From Chelatococcus sambhunathii (GTDB taxonomy: Bacteria > Pseudomonadota > Alphaproteobacteria > Rhizobiales > Beijerinckiaceae): 64,000 nucleotides of DNA. Below are positions 24,686 through 35,459 of this stretch, one piece after another (the first letter of the stretch is position 1; each line of letters starts with the position of its first letter). The notes beneath the pieces are model-generated. The model was given only the letters and a program-made list of their open reading frames with translations. It was not told where the DNA came from and did not search any database. The DNA is taken from positions 666,139 to 730,138 of the forward strand of contig NZ_LIOL01000001.1 of assembly GCF_001418005.1 (NCBI RefSeq), in the 5' to 3' direction. The position numbers were made by a program, and so were the translations under genes.

Positions 24686-25753
24686 ATGGCACTCGCGGGT
24701 TCCGCCGGAGCGGGCGGGCGCAGACGCGCCCGCCTGCGTTCCACGGCCATGGCCGTCGCGCGCTTTCTCGTCGTCGTCGCGCTGACCTATCTCGGCCTCC
24801 TCGCCGTCACCTTCTTCATCGGCCGCGTCATTCCCGTCGATCCGGTGCTCGCCATCGTCGGCGACCGGGCGCCCTCGCACGTCGTCGAGCGCGTGCGCGA
24901 GGAACTCGGCCTCAACCTGCCGCTCTACCAGCAGTTCGTCATCTATGTCGGCAAGGCGCTGACGGGCGATTTCGGCATCTCGGTGCTGACGTCGAACCCG
25001 GTGATGACCGACATCCGCCGCGTCTTCCCCGCGACGCTGGAACTCGCTACGCTCGGCACGCTCATCGGCGCCCTTCTCGGCGTGCCGCTCGGCGTCCTTG
25101 CGGCGGTGCGGCGCGGCAGCTTCCTCGACCAGATTGTGCGCGTCATCGGTCTCGTCGGCTATTCGGTGCCGATCTTCTGGCTGGGTCTGATGGCGCTGCT
25201 CGTCTTCTACGCCCGCCTCGGCTGGGTGGAGGGGCCGGGCCGCATCGACGTGGTCTACGAATACACCGTGACGCCCGTCACCGGCATCTTGCTGCTCGAC
25301 ACGGCCATGCAGGGCGAGTGGGAGGCATTCCGCAACGTCTTCGGCCATCTCATCCTGCCGGCGTCGCTGCTCGGCTATTTCTCGATGGCCTATATCAGCC
25401 GCATGACGCGCTCCTTCATGCTGACGGAGCTCGGGCAGGAATATGTCGTGGCGGCAAGGGCGAAGGGTCTGTCGGAGCGAACGGTCATCTGGCGCCACGC
25501 GCTGCGCAATGCGCTGGTGCCGCTCGTCACGGTCATCGCTTTGTCCTACGCCAACCTGCTCGAAGGCTCGGTGCTGACGGAGACGGTGTTCTCCTGGCCG
25601 GGCCTCGGCCTCTACATCACCGATTCGCTGCAGAACGCGGACATGAACGCCGTCCTCGGCGGCACCATCGTCGTCGGCTCCGTCTTCATCGGCCTCAACC
25701 TGTTGTCCGACCTGCTCTACCGCGTCCTCGACCCCAGAACCCGAGCCCGATAG
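24686..25753 (+). CDS. ABC transporter permease, DppB-like
   Basis: 355 residues. After a basic N-terminus, TM1 (about 22-44) is followed by the DppB-type extracytoplasmic stretch with RVIPVDPVL and VRERLG-like VREELGLNLPLYQQF. The permease core has the EAA loop YVVAARAKGLSERTVIWRHA that docks the ATPases. Six TM segments in total are expected. Start at 24686, eight bases after the previous stop, with GAGG overlapping that stop. Works with the DppC-like subunit as the membrane channel. Confidence 0.93.
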   Translation: MALAGSAGAGGRRRARLRSTAMAVARFLVVVALTYLGLLAVTFFIGRVIPVDPVLAIVGDRAPSHVVERVREELGLNLPLYQQFVIYVGKALTGDFGISVLTSNPVMTDIRRVFPATLELATLGTLIGALLGVPLGVLAAVRRGSFLDQIVRVIGLVGYSVPIFWLGLMALLVFYARLGWVEGPGRIDVVYEYTVTPVTGILLLDTAMQGEWEAFRNVFGHLILPASLLGYFSMAYISRMTRSFMLTELGQEYVVAARAKGLSERTVIWRHALRNALVPLVTVIALSYANLLEGSVLTETVFSWPGLGLYITDSLQNADMNAVLGGTIVVGSVFIGLNLLSDLLYRVLDPRTRAR

Positions 25754-25767
25754 CGGACCCGCGCAAG

Positions 25768-26688
25768 ATGACCAACGATGCTCAAACCTGGCGCGCATGG
25801 CTGACGAGCGAGCGACCGGCCTCGCGCCGACAGGCCCGCCTCGGCCGTGCCTATGCCGCCTGGTCTCGCTTTGCCGACAACCGGCTCGCCATGGCGGGCC
25901 TCTTCATCATCCTGGCCCTCCTCCTCGTCGCCGTCTTCGCCGACATGATCGCGCCCTATTCGGCCGTGACCGACGGTGACCTGCGCACCGCCCGCCTGCT
26001 GCCGCCGAGCGCTATGCACTGGTTCGGCACCGACGACCAGGGGCGCGACATCTTCGCCCGCGTGGTGCACGGCTCGCGCATCACCCTCTTCGTCGTCATC
26101 CTGGTTGCGGTCATAGCCGCGCCGGTCGGCCTCCTCATCGGCACCATCGCGGGCTATGCGGGCGGCTGGGTCGATGCCGTGCTGATGCGCATCACCGACA
26201 TCTTTCTCGCCTTCCCACGCCTCGTGCTGGCGCTCGCCTTCGTCGCGGCGCTGGGGCCCGGAATCGTCAATGCCGTGATCGCCATCGCCATCACCTCGTG
26301 GCCGCCCTATGCCCGCATCGCCCGCGCCGAGACGCTGACGCTGCGCCATGCGGACTACATCAATGCGGTGCGGCTGATAGGGGCCTCGCCCGCGCGCATC
26401 ATTGCCCGTCACATTATGCCGCTGTGCGTATCGTCCGTGATTGTGCGCGTGACGCTCGACATGGCCGGCATCATCCTGACGGCGGCCGGCCTCGGTTTCC
26501 TCGGCCTCGGCGCCCAGCCGCCCTCGCCCGAATGGGGCGCCATGATCGCCTCGGGACGCCGCTTCGTGCTCGACCAATGGTGGGTCGCCGCAGCCCCCGG
26601 CGTCGCGATCTTTGTCGTCAGTCTCGGCTTCAACCTGCTGGGCGATGGCCTGCGCGACGCGCTCGACCCCAAGGCGGCCGGCCAATGA
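25768..26688 (+). CDS. ABC transporter permease, DppC-like
   Basis: 306 residues. TM1 at about 42-64, then the conserved DppC segment HWFGTDDQGRDIFARVVHGS, and five more TM helices with the EAA loop YINAVRLIGASPARIIARH. It pairs with the DppB-like subunit. Its stop overlaps the next ATG as ATGA, so translation is coupled to the ATPase gene. Confidence 0.93.
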   Translation: MTNDAQTWRAWLTSERPASRRQARLGRAYAAWSRFADNRLAMAGLFIILALLLVAVFADMIAPYSAVTDGDLRTARLLPPSAMHWFGTDDQGRDIFARVVHGSRITLFVVILVAVIAAPVGLLIGTIAGYAGGWVDAVLMRITDIFLAFPRLVLALAFVAALGPGIVNAVIAIAITSWPPYARIARAETLTLRHADYINAVRLIGASPARIIARHIMPLCVSSVIVRVTLDMAGIILTAAGLGFLGLGAQPPSPEWGAMIASGRRFVLDQWWVAAAPGVAIFVVSLGFNLLGDGLRDALDPKAAGQ

Positions 26689-27518
26689 GCGCGCTCCTCC
26701 ATGTCGAAAACCTGCGAGTCAGCTTTCCCACGCGCTCGGGCATGGTGGAGGCCGTGCGCGGTGTCTCCTTCACCCTCGGACGCGAGCGCCTCGGCATCGT
26801 CGGCGAATCGGGCTCGGGCAAATCGCAGACCGGCCGCGCCATCCTTGGCCTCACCCCGCCGCATGCACACGTCACCGCCGGCCGCCTCGTCTTCGACGGC
26901 ATCGACTTGCTCGCGGCAAGCGAGAAGGAACGCCGGGCGCTGCGCGGCAAGCGCATCGCCATGGTGCTGCAGGATCCCAAGTTCTCGCTCAACCCGGTGA
27001 TGCGCATCGGCGAGCAAATCATGGAAACCCTCGCCGCCCACGGCCGCGGCTCGGGCGCCGAGGCGCGCCGGCGCACGCTCGCCATGCTGGAGGCGGTGCA
27101 GATCCGGGACCCTGAGCGCGTCTTCAACCTCTATCCGCACGAGGTCTCGGGCGGCATGGGCCAGCGCGCCATGATCGCCATGATGCTCGTTGCTGAGCCG
27201 GACATGCTCATCGCCGACGAGCCGACCTCGGCCCTCGACGTGACCGTGCAACTGCAGGTGCTCTCGATCCTCGACAGGCTCGTGGCCGAGCGCGGCATGG
27301 GCCTGATCTTCGTCTCGCACGATCTCAGGCTCGTCTCCTCCTTCTGCGACCGGGTGCTCGTCATGTATGCCGGCCGCGTGGTGGAGGAAATCGCGGCTGA
27401 CAGGCTGCACCAATCGCAGCATCCCTATACCCAGGGGCTGCTGAACTGCCTGCCGAAGCTCGGGCAGAGCCACCATCCCCTGCCAGTGCTCGACCGCAAG
27501 CCGGAGTGGGCGGCATGA
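26685..27518 (+). CDS. ABC transporter ATP-binding protein, DppD-like
   Basis: 277 residues. Walker A GESGSGKSQT, the Q-loop before FSLNPV, signature VSGGMGQRAMIAMM (slightly altered from LSGGQ), Walker B MLIADEPTSALD and H-loop FVSHDL are all present. The C-terminus HPYTQGLLNCLPKL is the oligopeptide-transporter extension that often holds an iron-sulphur motif; here the cluster cysteines are not evident. Overlaps both neighbours by four bases. Confidence 0.93.
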   Translation: MSALLHVENLRVSFPTRSGMVEAVRGVSFTLGRERLGIVGESGSGKSQTGRAILGLTPPHAHVTAGRLVFDGIDLLAASEKERRALRGKRIAMVLQDPKFSLNPVMRIGEQIMETLAAHGRGSGAEARRRTLAMLEAVQIRDPERVFNLYPHEVSGGMGQRAMIAMMLVAEPDMLIADEPTSALDVTVQLQVLSILDRLVAERGMGLIFVSHDLRLVSSFCDRVLVMYAGRVVEEIAADRLHQSQHPYTQGLLNCLPKLGQSHHPLPVLDRKPEWAA

Positions 27519-28264
27519 CGGACGCACTCGCGATCAAGGGCCTTGCAGTCGTATTCGACGATTTTCGCGCCGTCGATGGCGTCAGCTTCTCGGTGCGGGA
27601 GGGCGAATCCTTCGGCCTCGTCGGGGAATCGGGCTCGGGCAAATCCACGGTTCTCCGGGCCGTTGCCGGCCTCGCACCGATCGCCGATGGCACCATCTCC
27701 ATCGGCGGCGAGACGATCAGTCACGCGCGCAGCAAGAGCTTCTACCGCCGGGTGCAGATGGTCTTCCAGGACCCCTACGGCTCGCTGCATCCGCGCCACA
27801 CCATCGACCGGGCGCTCGCTGAGCCGCTTGCCGTGCACGGCATCGGCGATGCCGAGCGGCGCATCCTGAAGGCCCTCGACGAGGTGGGGCTTGGCAAGGG
27901 CTTCCGCTTCCGCTATCCGCACCAGCTGTCGGGCGGCCAGCGCCAGCGGGTCGCCATCGCCCGCGCCCTGATCCTCGAGCCGTCGATCCTGCTGCTCGAT
28001 GAGCCGACCTCGGCTCTCGACGCCTCGGTGCAGGCCGAGGTGCTCAACCTCCTTGAGGACATCCGCCGCGAGCGCGGGCTCACCTATGTTCTCGTCAGCC
28101 ACGATCTCGCCGTCGTCACGCACATGTGCGAGCGCCTGCTGGTCATGCAGCACGGCCGGCCGGTGGAGCTCCTCACCTCCGCCGACCTCGCCGCCCGGCG
28201 CATCGAAACGGCCTATACGCGCGAGCTGATGGTGGCGAGCCAGGGCTTCCGGCGCGAGGCTTAA
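27515..28264 (+). CDS. ABC transporter ATP-binding protein, DppF-like
   Basis: 249 residues. Walker A GESGSGKSTV, Q-loop MVFQDPYGSLHPR (typical of the DppF/OppF group), signature LSGGQRQRVAIARAL, Walker B ILLLDEPTSALDAS and VSHDLAVVTH are intact. It is slightly short at the C-terminus compared with DppF (usually over 300 residues), ending soon after TRELMVASQG. Last gene of the operon; it faces an MCP gene on the other strand. Confidence 0.92.
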   Translation: MTDALAIKGLAVVFDDFRAVDGVSFSVREGESFGLVGESGSGKSTVLRAVAGLAPIADGTISIGGETISHARSKSFYRRVQMVFQDPYGSLHPRHTIDRALAEPLAVHGIGDAERRILKALDEVGLGKGFRFRYPHQLSGGQRQRVAIARALILEPSILLLDEPTSALDASVQAEVLNLLEDIRRERGLTYVLVSHDLAVVTHMCERLLVMQHGRPVELLTSADLAARRIETAYTRELMVASQGFRREA

Positions 28265-28319
28265 GGCTGGACCGGCAGCCACTGCTCCGTGCCCCGCTCG
28301 CTCCCTTGCAAACAAGAAA

Positions 28320-28346
28320 ATCCGCCGCGCCCGTCGCGCGGCGGAT
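28320..28346 (-). terminator. Rho-independent terminator of the MCP gene
   Basis: Perfect 11-base stem ATCCGCCGCGC / GCGCGGCGGAT with a 5-base loop. On the minus strand it is followed by TTTTCTTGTTT. It lies about 40 bases after the MCP stop at 28387 and also separates it from the convergent ABC operon. Confidence 0.85.
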
Positions 28347-28386
28347 GTTCGTTGAACCCTCGCAGGGATGGCTTAGGTCGCCTTGG

Positions 28387-30120
28387 TCAGGCTGCCTTCA
28401 CCTGTCGGATGAAGCCGTCGACCTGCTGGCGCAGGGCGTCGGACTGACGCACGAGGTCGTTGGCCGCCTCGACGATCTGACTGGAGACGACACCCGTTTC
28501 GGCCGCCGCACGGCTGACGCCAGTGATGTTCGACGACACTTCCTGCGTCCCCTGGGCAGCCTGCGAGACGTTGCGGGCGATCTCGTTGGTCGTCGCGCCC
28601 TGCTGGTCCACCGCCGAGGCGATCGTCGTCGACACCTCGTCGATCTGACGGATGGTCTCGGTAATGCTGTCGATAGCCGCCACCACGTCGTTGGTCGCGT
28701 TCTGCACCGCTGCGATCTGGGCCGAGATGTCGTCGGTGGCCTTGGCCGTCTGCTCGGCGAGATTCTTGACCTCGGTGGCAACGACGGCGAAGCCGCGGCC
28801 CGCTTCGCCCGCCCGCGCCGCCTCGATGGTGGCGTTGAGGGCGAGCAGGCTGGTCTGCGAGGCGATATCGGTGATCAGGCTCACCACCTCGCCGATGCGC
28901 TGGGCACTGGAGGCGAGGCCGCGCACCACGTCCGCTGCCGACTTCGTCTGGCCGTTGGCGGCACTTGCGACACGGGCGGCCGTTGTGACCTGCTGGCCGA
29001 TCTCGCGGATGGAGGCCGTGAGCTGCTCGGCGGCCGAGGCGACTGTGTTGACATTGCTCGTCGCCTGTTCCGCGGCCGCGGCAACCGTCGTCGACTGGCG
29101 ACTGGTCTCTTCGGCTGCGGAGTTCATGGCGCCCGCATTCTGCTGCAGTTGCGAAGCTGCGGCGGCGACAGCGCGCGCAACGCCCATCGCTTCGGCTTCG
29201 AACTGGCTGACCAGCGCCTCGATATTGCGCGCCCGCTCTTCCTTGGCGAGTTGTTCGGCCTCCTGTTCGGCGGCGAGCCGCTCGCGCTCGATGGCATTCT
29301 CGCGGAAGACCTCGACCGCGCCCGTCATCTCGTCGATCTCGTCGCGGCCGACAACCGGTGGCACCACGACGTTGCTGTCGCCATCGGCCAGGCGCAGCAT
29401 AACGTCGCGCAGGTTGCGCATGCGCCGTGTGAGGTTACGGGCGAAGATGAAGGCGAAGCCGCCGATGACGAGAAAGAAGGCGAAGCCGACCGCAGCCGCC
29501 ACGAGCGCGGCGTGCTGGATGCGCGCCGTCACGTCGTCGGTATAGACGCCGGTGCCGACGGTCCAGCCCCAGGGACCGAAGCGCTCGACATAGGCGAGCT
29601 TGGGCACTGCCTGCGACATGTCCCCACCTGCCCGCGGATAGTCGTAGGCGACGTAGCCGGATCCCTTGTCCTTGCTGATGGCAATCATTTCCTTGACGTA
29701 AGCCACGCCGTTGGCGTCCTTTGCGTCCAGGATATTCTTGCCCTCCATCGCTGGCTGGCCGCCGTTGACGATGGAATTGCCCTCGTCGTCGATGATGAAG
29801 AAATATTCTTCGCCGTTGTAGCGCATGGCACGGACCACAGCGCGAGCGCGCTGCTGCGCCCAGCCCTCGCCGATGAGGCCCTTCGCCGTTTCCTGGAACT
29901 GCTGGTCGATGGCTTTGATGACGACACCCGTCACTGACTGCAGCATGTCCACGCGGGCATCGCGGATCGAGGTGGCCTGCATGGATGCAAGGATGGCCAC
30001 GATCGCAGCCGTGCTCACCGCAAAGAGTGCGACGACCGCCGCCAGCCGCGCGCCGATCGTCCTGAGGCCGATCTTTCCCAGAAAGCGACCCAATCCGTTT
30101 CGAACCTTGGCAGTTTCCAT
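28387..30120 (-). CDS. Methyl-accepting chemotaxis protein with periplasmic sCache_2-like sensor
   Basis: 577 residues. TM1 at about 26-47, a periplasmic single Cache-like domain with [16 protein letters not shown] and [21 protein letters not shown]2 near 210-232, HAMP, then a long cytoplasmic coiled coil. The signalling hairpin tip is [20 protein letters not shown]. No C-terminal CheR-tethering pentapeptide is seen; the tail is RQVKAA. sCache_2 receptors commonly bind small organic acids, but the ligand is not predictable here. Start at 30120 is supported by domain layout; GGGGTGG upstream is a weak ribosome site. Confidence 0.93.
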   Translation of the reverse strand: METAKVRNGLGRFLGKIGLRTIGARLAAVVALFAVSTAAIVAILASMQATSIRDARVDMLQSVTGVVIKAIDQQFQETAKGLIGEGWAQQRARAVVRAMRYNGEEYFFIIDDEGNSIVNGGQPAMEGKNILDAKDANGVAYVKEMIAISKDKGSGYVAYDYPRAGGDMSQAVPKLAYVERFGPWGWTVGTGVYTDDVTARIQHAALVAAAVGFAFFLVIGGFAFIFARNLTRRMRNLRDVMLRLADGDSNVVVPPVVGRDEIDEMTGAVEVFRENAIERERLAAEQEAEQLAKEERARNIEALVSQFEAEAMGVARAVAAAASQLQQNAGAMNSAAEETSRQSTTVAAAAEQATSNVNTVASAAEQLTASIREIGQQVTTAARVASAANGQTKSAADVVRGLASSAQRIGEVVSLITDIASQTSLLALNATIEAARAGEAGRGFAVVATEVKNLAEQTAKATDDISAQIAAVQNATNDVVAAIDSITETIRQIDEVSTTIASAVDQQGATTNEIARNVSQAAQGTQEVSSNITGVSRAAAETGVVSSQIVEAANDLVRQSDALRQQVDGFIRQVKAA

Positions 30121-30420
30121 GCCAGCCACCCCGCATTCGCAGACCGGCTCTTGCCAGCCGGTCGCCCTTCGTTTGGTGCCGCCCACCCTTGCCGGTGGCC
30201 GGCGTTGCCTCGCCGATGGGGCACTCCGTCGGCCGGAGAGCCTTCTCGATCGCATTTCGGAATAGACGCAACTCGGCGGTGTTCGCTGAGCGAATGAGCC
30301 GCCGGCGCTTCTCCGGTCAGACCGGCCGCGGAGACCCGCGCAGGACCGAAGAACGCAATTCTCCCACCAACACCATGGTCAGCTTAGGCTGCCAGCCTTG
30401 CGCGAAGCTGGAGGACAACC
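30121..30420. other. Intergenic gap with leader hairpin
   Basis: 300 bases between the MCP gene and the Inh-type lipoprotein gene, both on the minus strand. The only clear structure is a perfect 8-base stem GACCGGCT / AGCCGGTC with a 6-base loop at 30142-30163, ending 21 bases before the MCP ATG, so it lies in its leader or promoter. No gene, no good sigma-70 or EcfG promoter and no U-tract were recognised. Confidence 0.5.
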
Positions 30421-31131
30421 TCAGCGCGCCAGTGCAAGGCCCGCCCCTGAGCTGAGCACGACGCCGCGATAACCGCCGTGATCCTCGGCAAGGCGGGCGA
30501 TCATCGCGCCGCGCGCATAGAGCACCACCTCGCCCCCCTTCAGATCCCAGCCGTTGATGCTGCGCAGTGCCTCGCTTGCGCAGCCGTTCGTCGAGGCGCG
30601 GTACTGGTCGAGAAGGCCTGCATTGGTGAGCACCAGTTCACAAGCCTTCCCGCCCGCCTCCGTCATGCGCCATCGGCCAGAGACCTGGGACCGCTGCGGT
30701 ACGGGCTTTGCATGGCTTGCCTGTGGTGGGGTGTAGCCCTTGACCACCTTCGGCGCCGGCAGCGGGCCGGCAGCCGTCTGGCCCGTCGGCGCAGGGGACA
30801 CCGTCGGCTTCGCCGGCGGGGGCTGTACCGGAACGGACGGCATCGGCTCCTCGCGCGCGATCCCGCCACGCGGACGCGCAGCGGCGGCAGGCGCCACGAC
30901 GACCGCTTCCACCTCGAGCGAGGGCGGCAGGGGCCGATAGCACCGCATCGGAGGGTTCCAAGGACTGGTGTAATACCGCTCGCAGCTGTTGAAGTCGCCC
31001 GCATTGCATCCCGCAAGGACGATGAGGCTGAGGAGCGGCCACGTCCTGCGGCACGGCAGCTGCAAGAGCGGCCGGGCATGATCCCGGCCGTCTTCCCCGA
31101 TCGAGGACGTGAGTTCGCGCGTCACTTTCAT
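30421..31131 (-). CDS. Lipoprotein with C-terminal AprI/Inh-like protease inhibitor domain
   Basis: 236 residues. A hydrophobic segment WPLLSLIVLAGC contains a lipobox with Cys42. The N-terminal stretch before it is long, so a TTG at 31075 giving an 18-residue signal is an alternative start. Residues about 50-145 are Pro/Ala-rich and low complexity, with several cysteines early on. The last 85 residues (VSGRWRMTEAGGKACELVLT, then INGWDLKGGEVVLYA and a second Cys) fit the Inh/AprI beta-barrel, which inhibits serralysin-type metalloproteases in the periplasm. No such protease is in the window. It overlaps the heparinase-like gene by four bases and ends the che operon. Confidence 0.75.
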   Translation of the reverse strand: MKVTRELTSSIGEDGRDHARPLLQLPCRRTWPLLSLIVLAGCNAGDFNSCERYYTSPWNPPMRCYRPLPPSLEVEAVVVAPAAAARPRGGIAREEPMPSVPVQPPPAKPTVSPAPTGQTAAGPLPAPKVVKGYTPPQASHAKPVPQRSQVSGRWRMTEAGGKACELVLTNAGLLDQYRASTNGCASEALRSINGWDLKGGEVVLYARGAMIARLAEDHGGYRGVVLSSGAGLALAR

Positions 31132-34031
31132 GCCATGGCCCCAAAAGGCATCTCGAGTTGCATCGTCAGGCGGGGGTCGCCGAGGCATTCGGCAAGCCGG
31201 CGGCGGAAGGCATCGCCCGTGGCGATCAGCACGCCGGCGGTGACTTCACTCTTCCCCGACACCGAATAGCGAAGAACATTTGCCGGCTCTTTTTCCCCGC
31301 AGGCGCCCGACAGGAAGCCCTGCTCGCCGCCCGGCCCGGCCTCCTGTCCGCAGATGAAGGACACCCCGTTCAGCGCGCCCTTACGGGCCTGCAGAACGAT
31401 CTGCAGCCGGCTATTGCCGGCAAGGGCAAGGCCGACATTGGCCGCCACGAGCACCCCGGCAACACCCGGCCCGAGATGGAGGAAGCCCTCGGCGGCGATA
31501 TCGACTCCGGGCTCGATACCCGTCAGTCGGTCGAACACGGCAATTCCCGACAGATCGTCGAGCAGCAGGAAGAGTCGCCGGTGATAATGGAACGTCCCGT
31601 GGACGTTGCTGTCGACGAGGAAGGCACTCGCCCCCTCGAGGGCGACCTCGGCCGCTAGCCAGCCACAGCCGGAGACGCCCGCCGCACCGAGCGGCCGCAG
31701 GATGTTGTGGGCTGCCGCCGAGCGGAAGTAGCTGCCCGGCGCGCCGTCACCCCTGACGTCAATGCCGCCCGGATCGCTGATCCAGCGGATGCCTTTGGCT
31801 GCATAAACGAAGGACCCGCAGTCCTCGTGACCCTTGGCGTCGCTCGCACCGAAGCGGGCGGCGAAATAGGCCCAATCGTGCCCGTTCCTGTGACGCGCCG
31901 TAACGAGCCCCGCCTGCCGGTCGAGCACACGTGGCGCCGAGGCACGGGCGGCCAGCATCTCTGCCACCTCCGGTTCGGCCATCACGTCCCGCCCGCAGCG
32001 GGCGATGAGGTCCCTGAGGATAGGCAGATGTTCCGCCCCGCCCGCAGTTTCCCCGAAGGGCGCGAGGCAGCCGTCAGGATCCGTTAGCGCCACGGCCGTC
32101 GCGATAGCCCGACCAAGCGGCAGGGCCATGCGCCGGCGCAAACCCTCCGTGTCCGGCAGGGCAGCAAGCACTCCCTGCAGCGCGAGGCCAACCGCAAGCG
32201 CCTCGAAATGCAGGTGCGAGGAGCCTTCGCTCGGCATCGCCGGCTCGGCAAAGAGCTGAATCATCGACCAGTCAATGTGATTGAGCGCCATGCAGCGCCA
32301 CGGTCCGGCGAGCGGCAGGCGCGGCAGCGCCGCGGCGACGACGGCGAGCGCGGCGGCCGCATGCAGCCGCTCTCGCGCCTCACCGATGAGATTGTCGCCG
32401 AGCGCCTCGGCGACAAACCGGGCGTGCCGCACGATTTCGGCAAGCAGCCCGGCGCTCTTGCCCGCCGGCAGACCGGCCTTAAGCGCCCGTGCGAGGAGTT
32501 GCAGCAGCACCTCGAGCCGGATGGCCGTCGTTCGCGCGCCGTAGCGATCCTCGTCGTCGACGTCGGCCCGTGGAGTGGCCGCCTGCCACGACAGCGCGAG
32601 CGCAACCGCCCGGGCAAGGCTCTTGCGCTCGCCATCCTCCGGCAGAGAGAGGAGCCAGCCGAGCGCGTGATAGCGGGCGCGCCACAGGCCGCAACCGAAC
32701 GGATCCTCCTGCCAATCGAGCATCTCCGGCAGCGGCCAGTCTTCATGCCCGGCCAGGCGAAGGCGCCCGTCTGCGACCGTGCCCAGCCCGCCGGCGAGCC
32801 AACCGGCGAGGTCGGTCTGGACGAACGGCGCCGCGGACAGCGCCGTTTCGTCGACAAAGGCCGCAAGAAGCCCGCGGGAGTCGCTCGCGGACGCCGCGGA
32901 CAGCTCGGCAAGCCGGCCGAGCAGCACGAGCCCGTCGTCCTCGGTTGCGGCCGGGAGCCCGTCGTCGAGCGAAACTTCGTAAGGCAGGATGCGGCGGATA
33001 TCCGAGCGGCCCCGCGCCTGGAAGCCGATGTCGACCGTGCTGGCTCCCGCGGGCGGATCGAGACGCAGTGTGAAGCGGCGCACGCGCCGGTCTGTCGGCA
33101 ACATGATGAAGGCGCCGACGCCCTCCGCCTCGAGCGTGCCCGCATAGGGACGCGGCAACGCCCGGCCCTGTGCGTCGCGATAGACGATGCGCGCAAAGGC
33201 CATGTCGGGTGCTGGCGCCGCGCAGAACAACTGGCCGCGCACCGTGAGGCCGCCGCCCGGCACGACACCCCAGGTCTCCCATTGCGGCTCGCTGTCGAGA
33301 AGCTGGCTTGCCGGCAGCACCGCAGCCTCTGCGGGGGGCTGCGGCAGCGGTCGCAGGCGGGGCGTCGCGATTTCAAACGGCGCCGTGTTGCGCCAGCTGC
33401 GCACCGTCAGTTCCACGCGCTCGGCATCGGCCGGCAGGCGGAAGGCCACCCGCACCTGCGCGAACTTGTCGCCAGGCGCGGCAGGTCCGGCGACGTCGAT
33501 CGAGAAGGGGTCGATCCGCCCCCGCATCAACCCGGCGACGGCGGGCAGGTCGAGGCTGACGCCGTCGCCCGTCTGGAAGTCGAAGCCAAGGCGGATGGCA
33601 TCCGGTATGCCGCCGGTCTTCTCGTTATCAGCCCAGGTGAGCGCGAAAGACAATTCGCACCACCGGTCCGCCGGCACCCCACCGAAGGAGAACTGCACGC
33701 GCGCCCGGCGGTTGCGCGCCTCCACAACATGTCCTTGGCCGTCGCCGCGGGCGACCGAATCTGCGCCGTATCGGACCGCCGCCGGCAACAGTTCGCGCCC
33801 GCCCATGGCCTCCGCTGCCCCGGGGGCGCGGGCGGGGCTTGCGGAGGGCGGAACGGGCGCGGCCTTCGGCGGCTGCGCCCGCTTCTTGACGGGGCCGGGC
33901 AAGCGCGGCGGCTGAAACGGCTTTACCCGGTCCGGCGCCTTCGCCAGACCGGGCTGCAACAGGGCCTCGAGACCGGGCCGCACGCGCTGCGTTCCCTTCT
34001 TCTTTCCCGATTGTTCGTCTTCGCCGCTCAC
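31128..34031 (-). CDS. Heparinase II/III family protein (polysaccharide-lyase-like), large
   Basis: 967 residues. Residues 1-90 are basic and Pro/Ala-rich with no signal peptide. About 95-370 look like beta-sandwich modules. About 380-690 form a helical alpha/alpha toroid, and about 695-967 a C-terminal beta-sheet domain with [17 protein letters not shown] and [13 protein letters not shown] (His775-Asn776), the heparinase II/III signature. The toroid has [13 protein letters not shown] with His606; in active lyases of this superfamily the residue before this His is usually Asn, here Ser. Such enzymes cleave uronic-acid polysaccharides by beta-elimination. Four-base overlaps join it to the globin-coupled MCP before it and the Inh lipoprotein after it. 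Its role in a che operon is unknown. Confidence 0.82.
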   Translation of the reverse strand: MSGEDEQSGKKKGTQRVRPGLEALLQPGLAKAPDRVKPFQPPRLPGPVKKRAQPPKAAPVPPSASPARAPGAAEAMGGRELLPAAVRYGADSVARGDGQGHVVEARNRRARVQFSFGGVPADRWCELSFALTWADNEKTGGIPDAIRLGFDFQTGDGVSLDLPAVAGLMRGRIDPFSIDVAGPAAPGDKFAQVRVAFRLPADAERVELTVRSWRNTAPFEIATPRLRPLPQPPAEAAVLPASQLLDSEPQWETWGVVPGGGLTVRGQLFCAAPAPDMAFARIVYRDAQGRALPRPYAGTLEAEGVGAFIMLPTDRRVRRFTLRLDPPAGASTVDIGFQARGRSDIRRILPYEVSLDDGLPAATEDDGLVLLGRLAELSAASASDSRGLLAAFVDETALSAAPFVQTDLAGWLAGGLGTVADGRLRLAGHEDWPLPEMLDWQEDPFGCGLWRARYHALGWLLSLPEDGERKSLARAVALALSWQAATPRADVDDEDRYGARTTAIRLEVLLQLLARALKAGLPAGKSAGLLAEIVRHARFVAEALGDNLIGEARERLHAAAALAVVAAALPRLPLAGPWRCMALNHIDWSMIQLFAEPAMPSEGSSHLHFEALAVGLALQGVLAALPDTEGLRRRMALPLGRAIATAVALTDPDGCLAPFGETAGGAEHLPILRDLIARCGRDVMAEPEVAEMLAARASAPRVLDRQAGLVTARHRNGHDWAYFAARFGASDAKGHEDCGSFVYAAKGIRWISDPGGIDVRGDGAPGSYFRSAAAHNILRPLGAAGVSGCGWLAAEVALEGASAFLVDSNVHGTFHYHRRLFLLLDDLSGIAVFDRLTGIEPGVDIAAEGFLHLGPGVAGVLVAANVGLALAGNSRLQIVLQARKGALNGVSFICGQEAGPGGEQGFLSGACGEKEPANVLRYSVSGKSEVTAGVLIATGDAFRRRLAECLGDPRLTMQLEMPFGAMA

Positions 34032-35365
34032 GCCGCCGCCACACGGTCGAAGAACTGGCGCACGTCGCCGTTCATGTTCGCTGCCTGCTCGTCGAGCGAG
34101 GACGCGAGCGTCTGCACGGTGTTGACGATACCGCCGATGTCCTGCGCGGCGGCCCGCACGGTCGCCACGGCGCTCGCCACGCCTTGTGCATCCTGCGACA
34201 TTTCCTCGACTGCGGTCAGGATCGAATGGGTCGCCGCAGCCTGGTTTTCGACCGCGGCGGCGATCGCCTCGGCCGACTGCACGACCTCGCGAATGACGGC
34301 GCCGATGCCGTCGAGGTCGCCGACCGTCGCCCTTGTGGCCTGCTGGATCGCCGCGATCTGGTCGGAAATCTCCTGGGTGGCCTTCGCCGTCTGCGTCGAC
34401 AGCGTCTTGACCTCGCGCGCCACGACGGCAAAGCCGAGCCCTGCCTCGCCCGCGCGCGCCGCCTCGATGGTGGCGTTGAGGGCGAGCAGGTTCGTCTGCC
34501 GCGCGATGCCGCCGATGAGCTCGACGATGGAGCCGATGCGCTCTGTGACCTCGGCAAGGCCCCGCACGCCGGCATCGGCCGCCTTGGCCTGCTCCGCGGC
34601 CTTGCCGGCAATCTCGTAAGCCCGCTGCGCGTAGCTTTCGACAGCCTCGATGGACTTCGCCATCGTGCCCGCCGCAGCCGCGCTGCGGGCCGCCCGCTCA
34701 GCCATCTCCTCGGCGGTCATCGTCATGTTGTCGGCCTGCTCGCTCGTACGGCCGGTCGCCTCGCCAAGCTGCTCGGATGCGCCACGCATGACGTGCGCGG
34801 CCTGATTGAGCGCCGACAGGCTGTGCGAAAAGGTCCGATCGAAGATGTCGATCTCGCCGGTCAGCCGCGTGCGGCGCTCCTCGCCCGCAGTCAGCAAGGT
34901 CTCGTGATAGACGGAGACCGCGATGCCCATGTCGAACATCACCGCGCTGCCGACGGCGCTAGCGAGCCGCGCCAGCCGGCCCGAACGCAGCCGCGTCTCC
35001 TGCGCAAGTACGGTCGTCAGCTCGGCGAGGATGACGCTGTAGCCGCCGATGTACCAGTCGGGCTCGACGCCGACGCGCACATGGGCCACGGCCACGGCCC
35101 GCACGCTCGTGAGATAGCTTTCATCGAAGCCCGAGGTGAAGAGCCGGCGCCAGTGCTCGGCTTGCAGCTTGGCGAGCCGGTCCTGCCGCTTGTCGACGAG
35201 CCGCGCCGTCATCGGGAATTTGGCGAGATGCCGGTAGAAGTCGCTGATGATGCGCGGCATGTGGGGCGCGATGAGGCTCCACGCGGTCTCAAGCTCGCCA
35301 CGCGCCGCAGCGTCGATCTTGTAGAAGGCCAAGCGCTCGTTCAGGGAAAGAACCGTTTCGGACAT
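34028..35365 (-). CDS. Globin-coupled methyl-accepting chemotaxis protein (HemAT-like)
   Basis: 445 residues, no transmembrane segment, so a cytoplasmic receptor. The N-terminal sensor globin (about 1-160) has the protoglobin pattern [33 protein letters not shown] and [19 protein letters not shown], where His95 is the expected proximal haem ligand. The C-terminal signalling domain has the tip [20 protein letters not shown]. HemAT-type proteins sense oxygen through haem and drive aerotaxis. Start at 35365 (MSETVL) was preferred over an ATG four codons upstream. It lies 94 bases after cheR and overlaps the heparinase-like gene by four bases. Confidence 0.92.
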   Translation of the reverse strand: MSETVLSLNERLAFYKIDAAARGELETAWSLIAPHMPRIISDFYRHLAKFPMTARLVDKRQDRLAKLQAEHWRRLFTSGFDESYLTSVRAVAVAHVRVGVEPDWYIGGYSVILAELTTVLAQETRLRSGRLARLASAVGSAVMFDMGIAVSVYHETLLTAGEERRTRLTGEIDIFDRTFSHSLSALNQAAHVMRGASEQLGEATGRTSEQADNMTMTAEEMAERAARSAAAAGTMAKSIEAVESYAQRAYEIAGKAAEQAKAADAGVRGLAEVTERIGSIVELIGGIARQTNLLALNATIEAARAGEAGLGFAVVAREVKTLSTQTAKATQEISDQIAAIQQATRATVGDLDGIGAVIREVVQSAEAIAAAVENQAAATHSILTAVEEMSQDAQGVASAVATVRAAAQDIGGIVNTVQTLASSLDEQAANMNGDVRQFFDRVAAA

Positions 35366-35459
35366 TATTCCTACCATGCGAACTCATCCCGCGCAGCGCT
35401 GCCCCTCGCGGCGGTGGGCGGGAACGGGAAAAGGGAGAGGGACGGCCGGACGGCACCCA

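Noticed and set aside
32208-34619. 803-residue open frame on the plus strand
   Set aside because: Antisense to the heparinase-like gene and part of the globin-coupled MCP; no recognisable domain.
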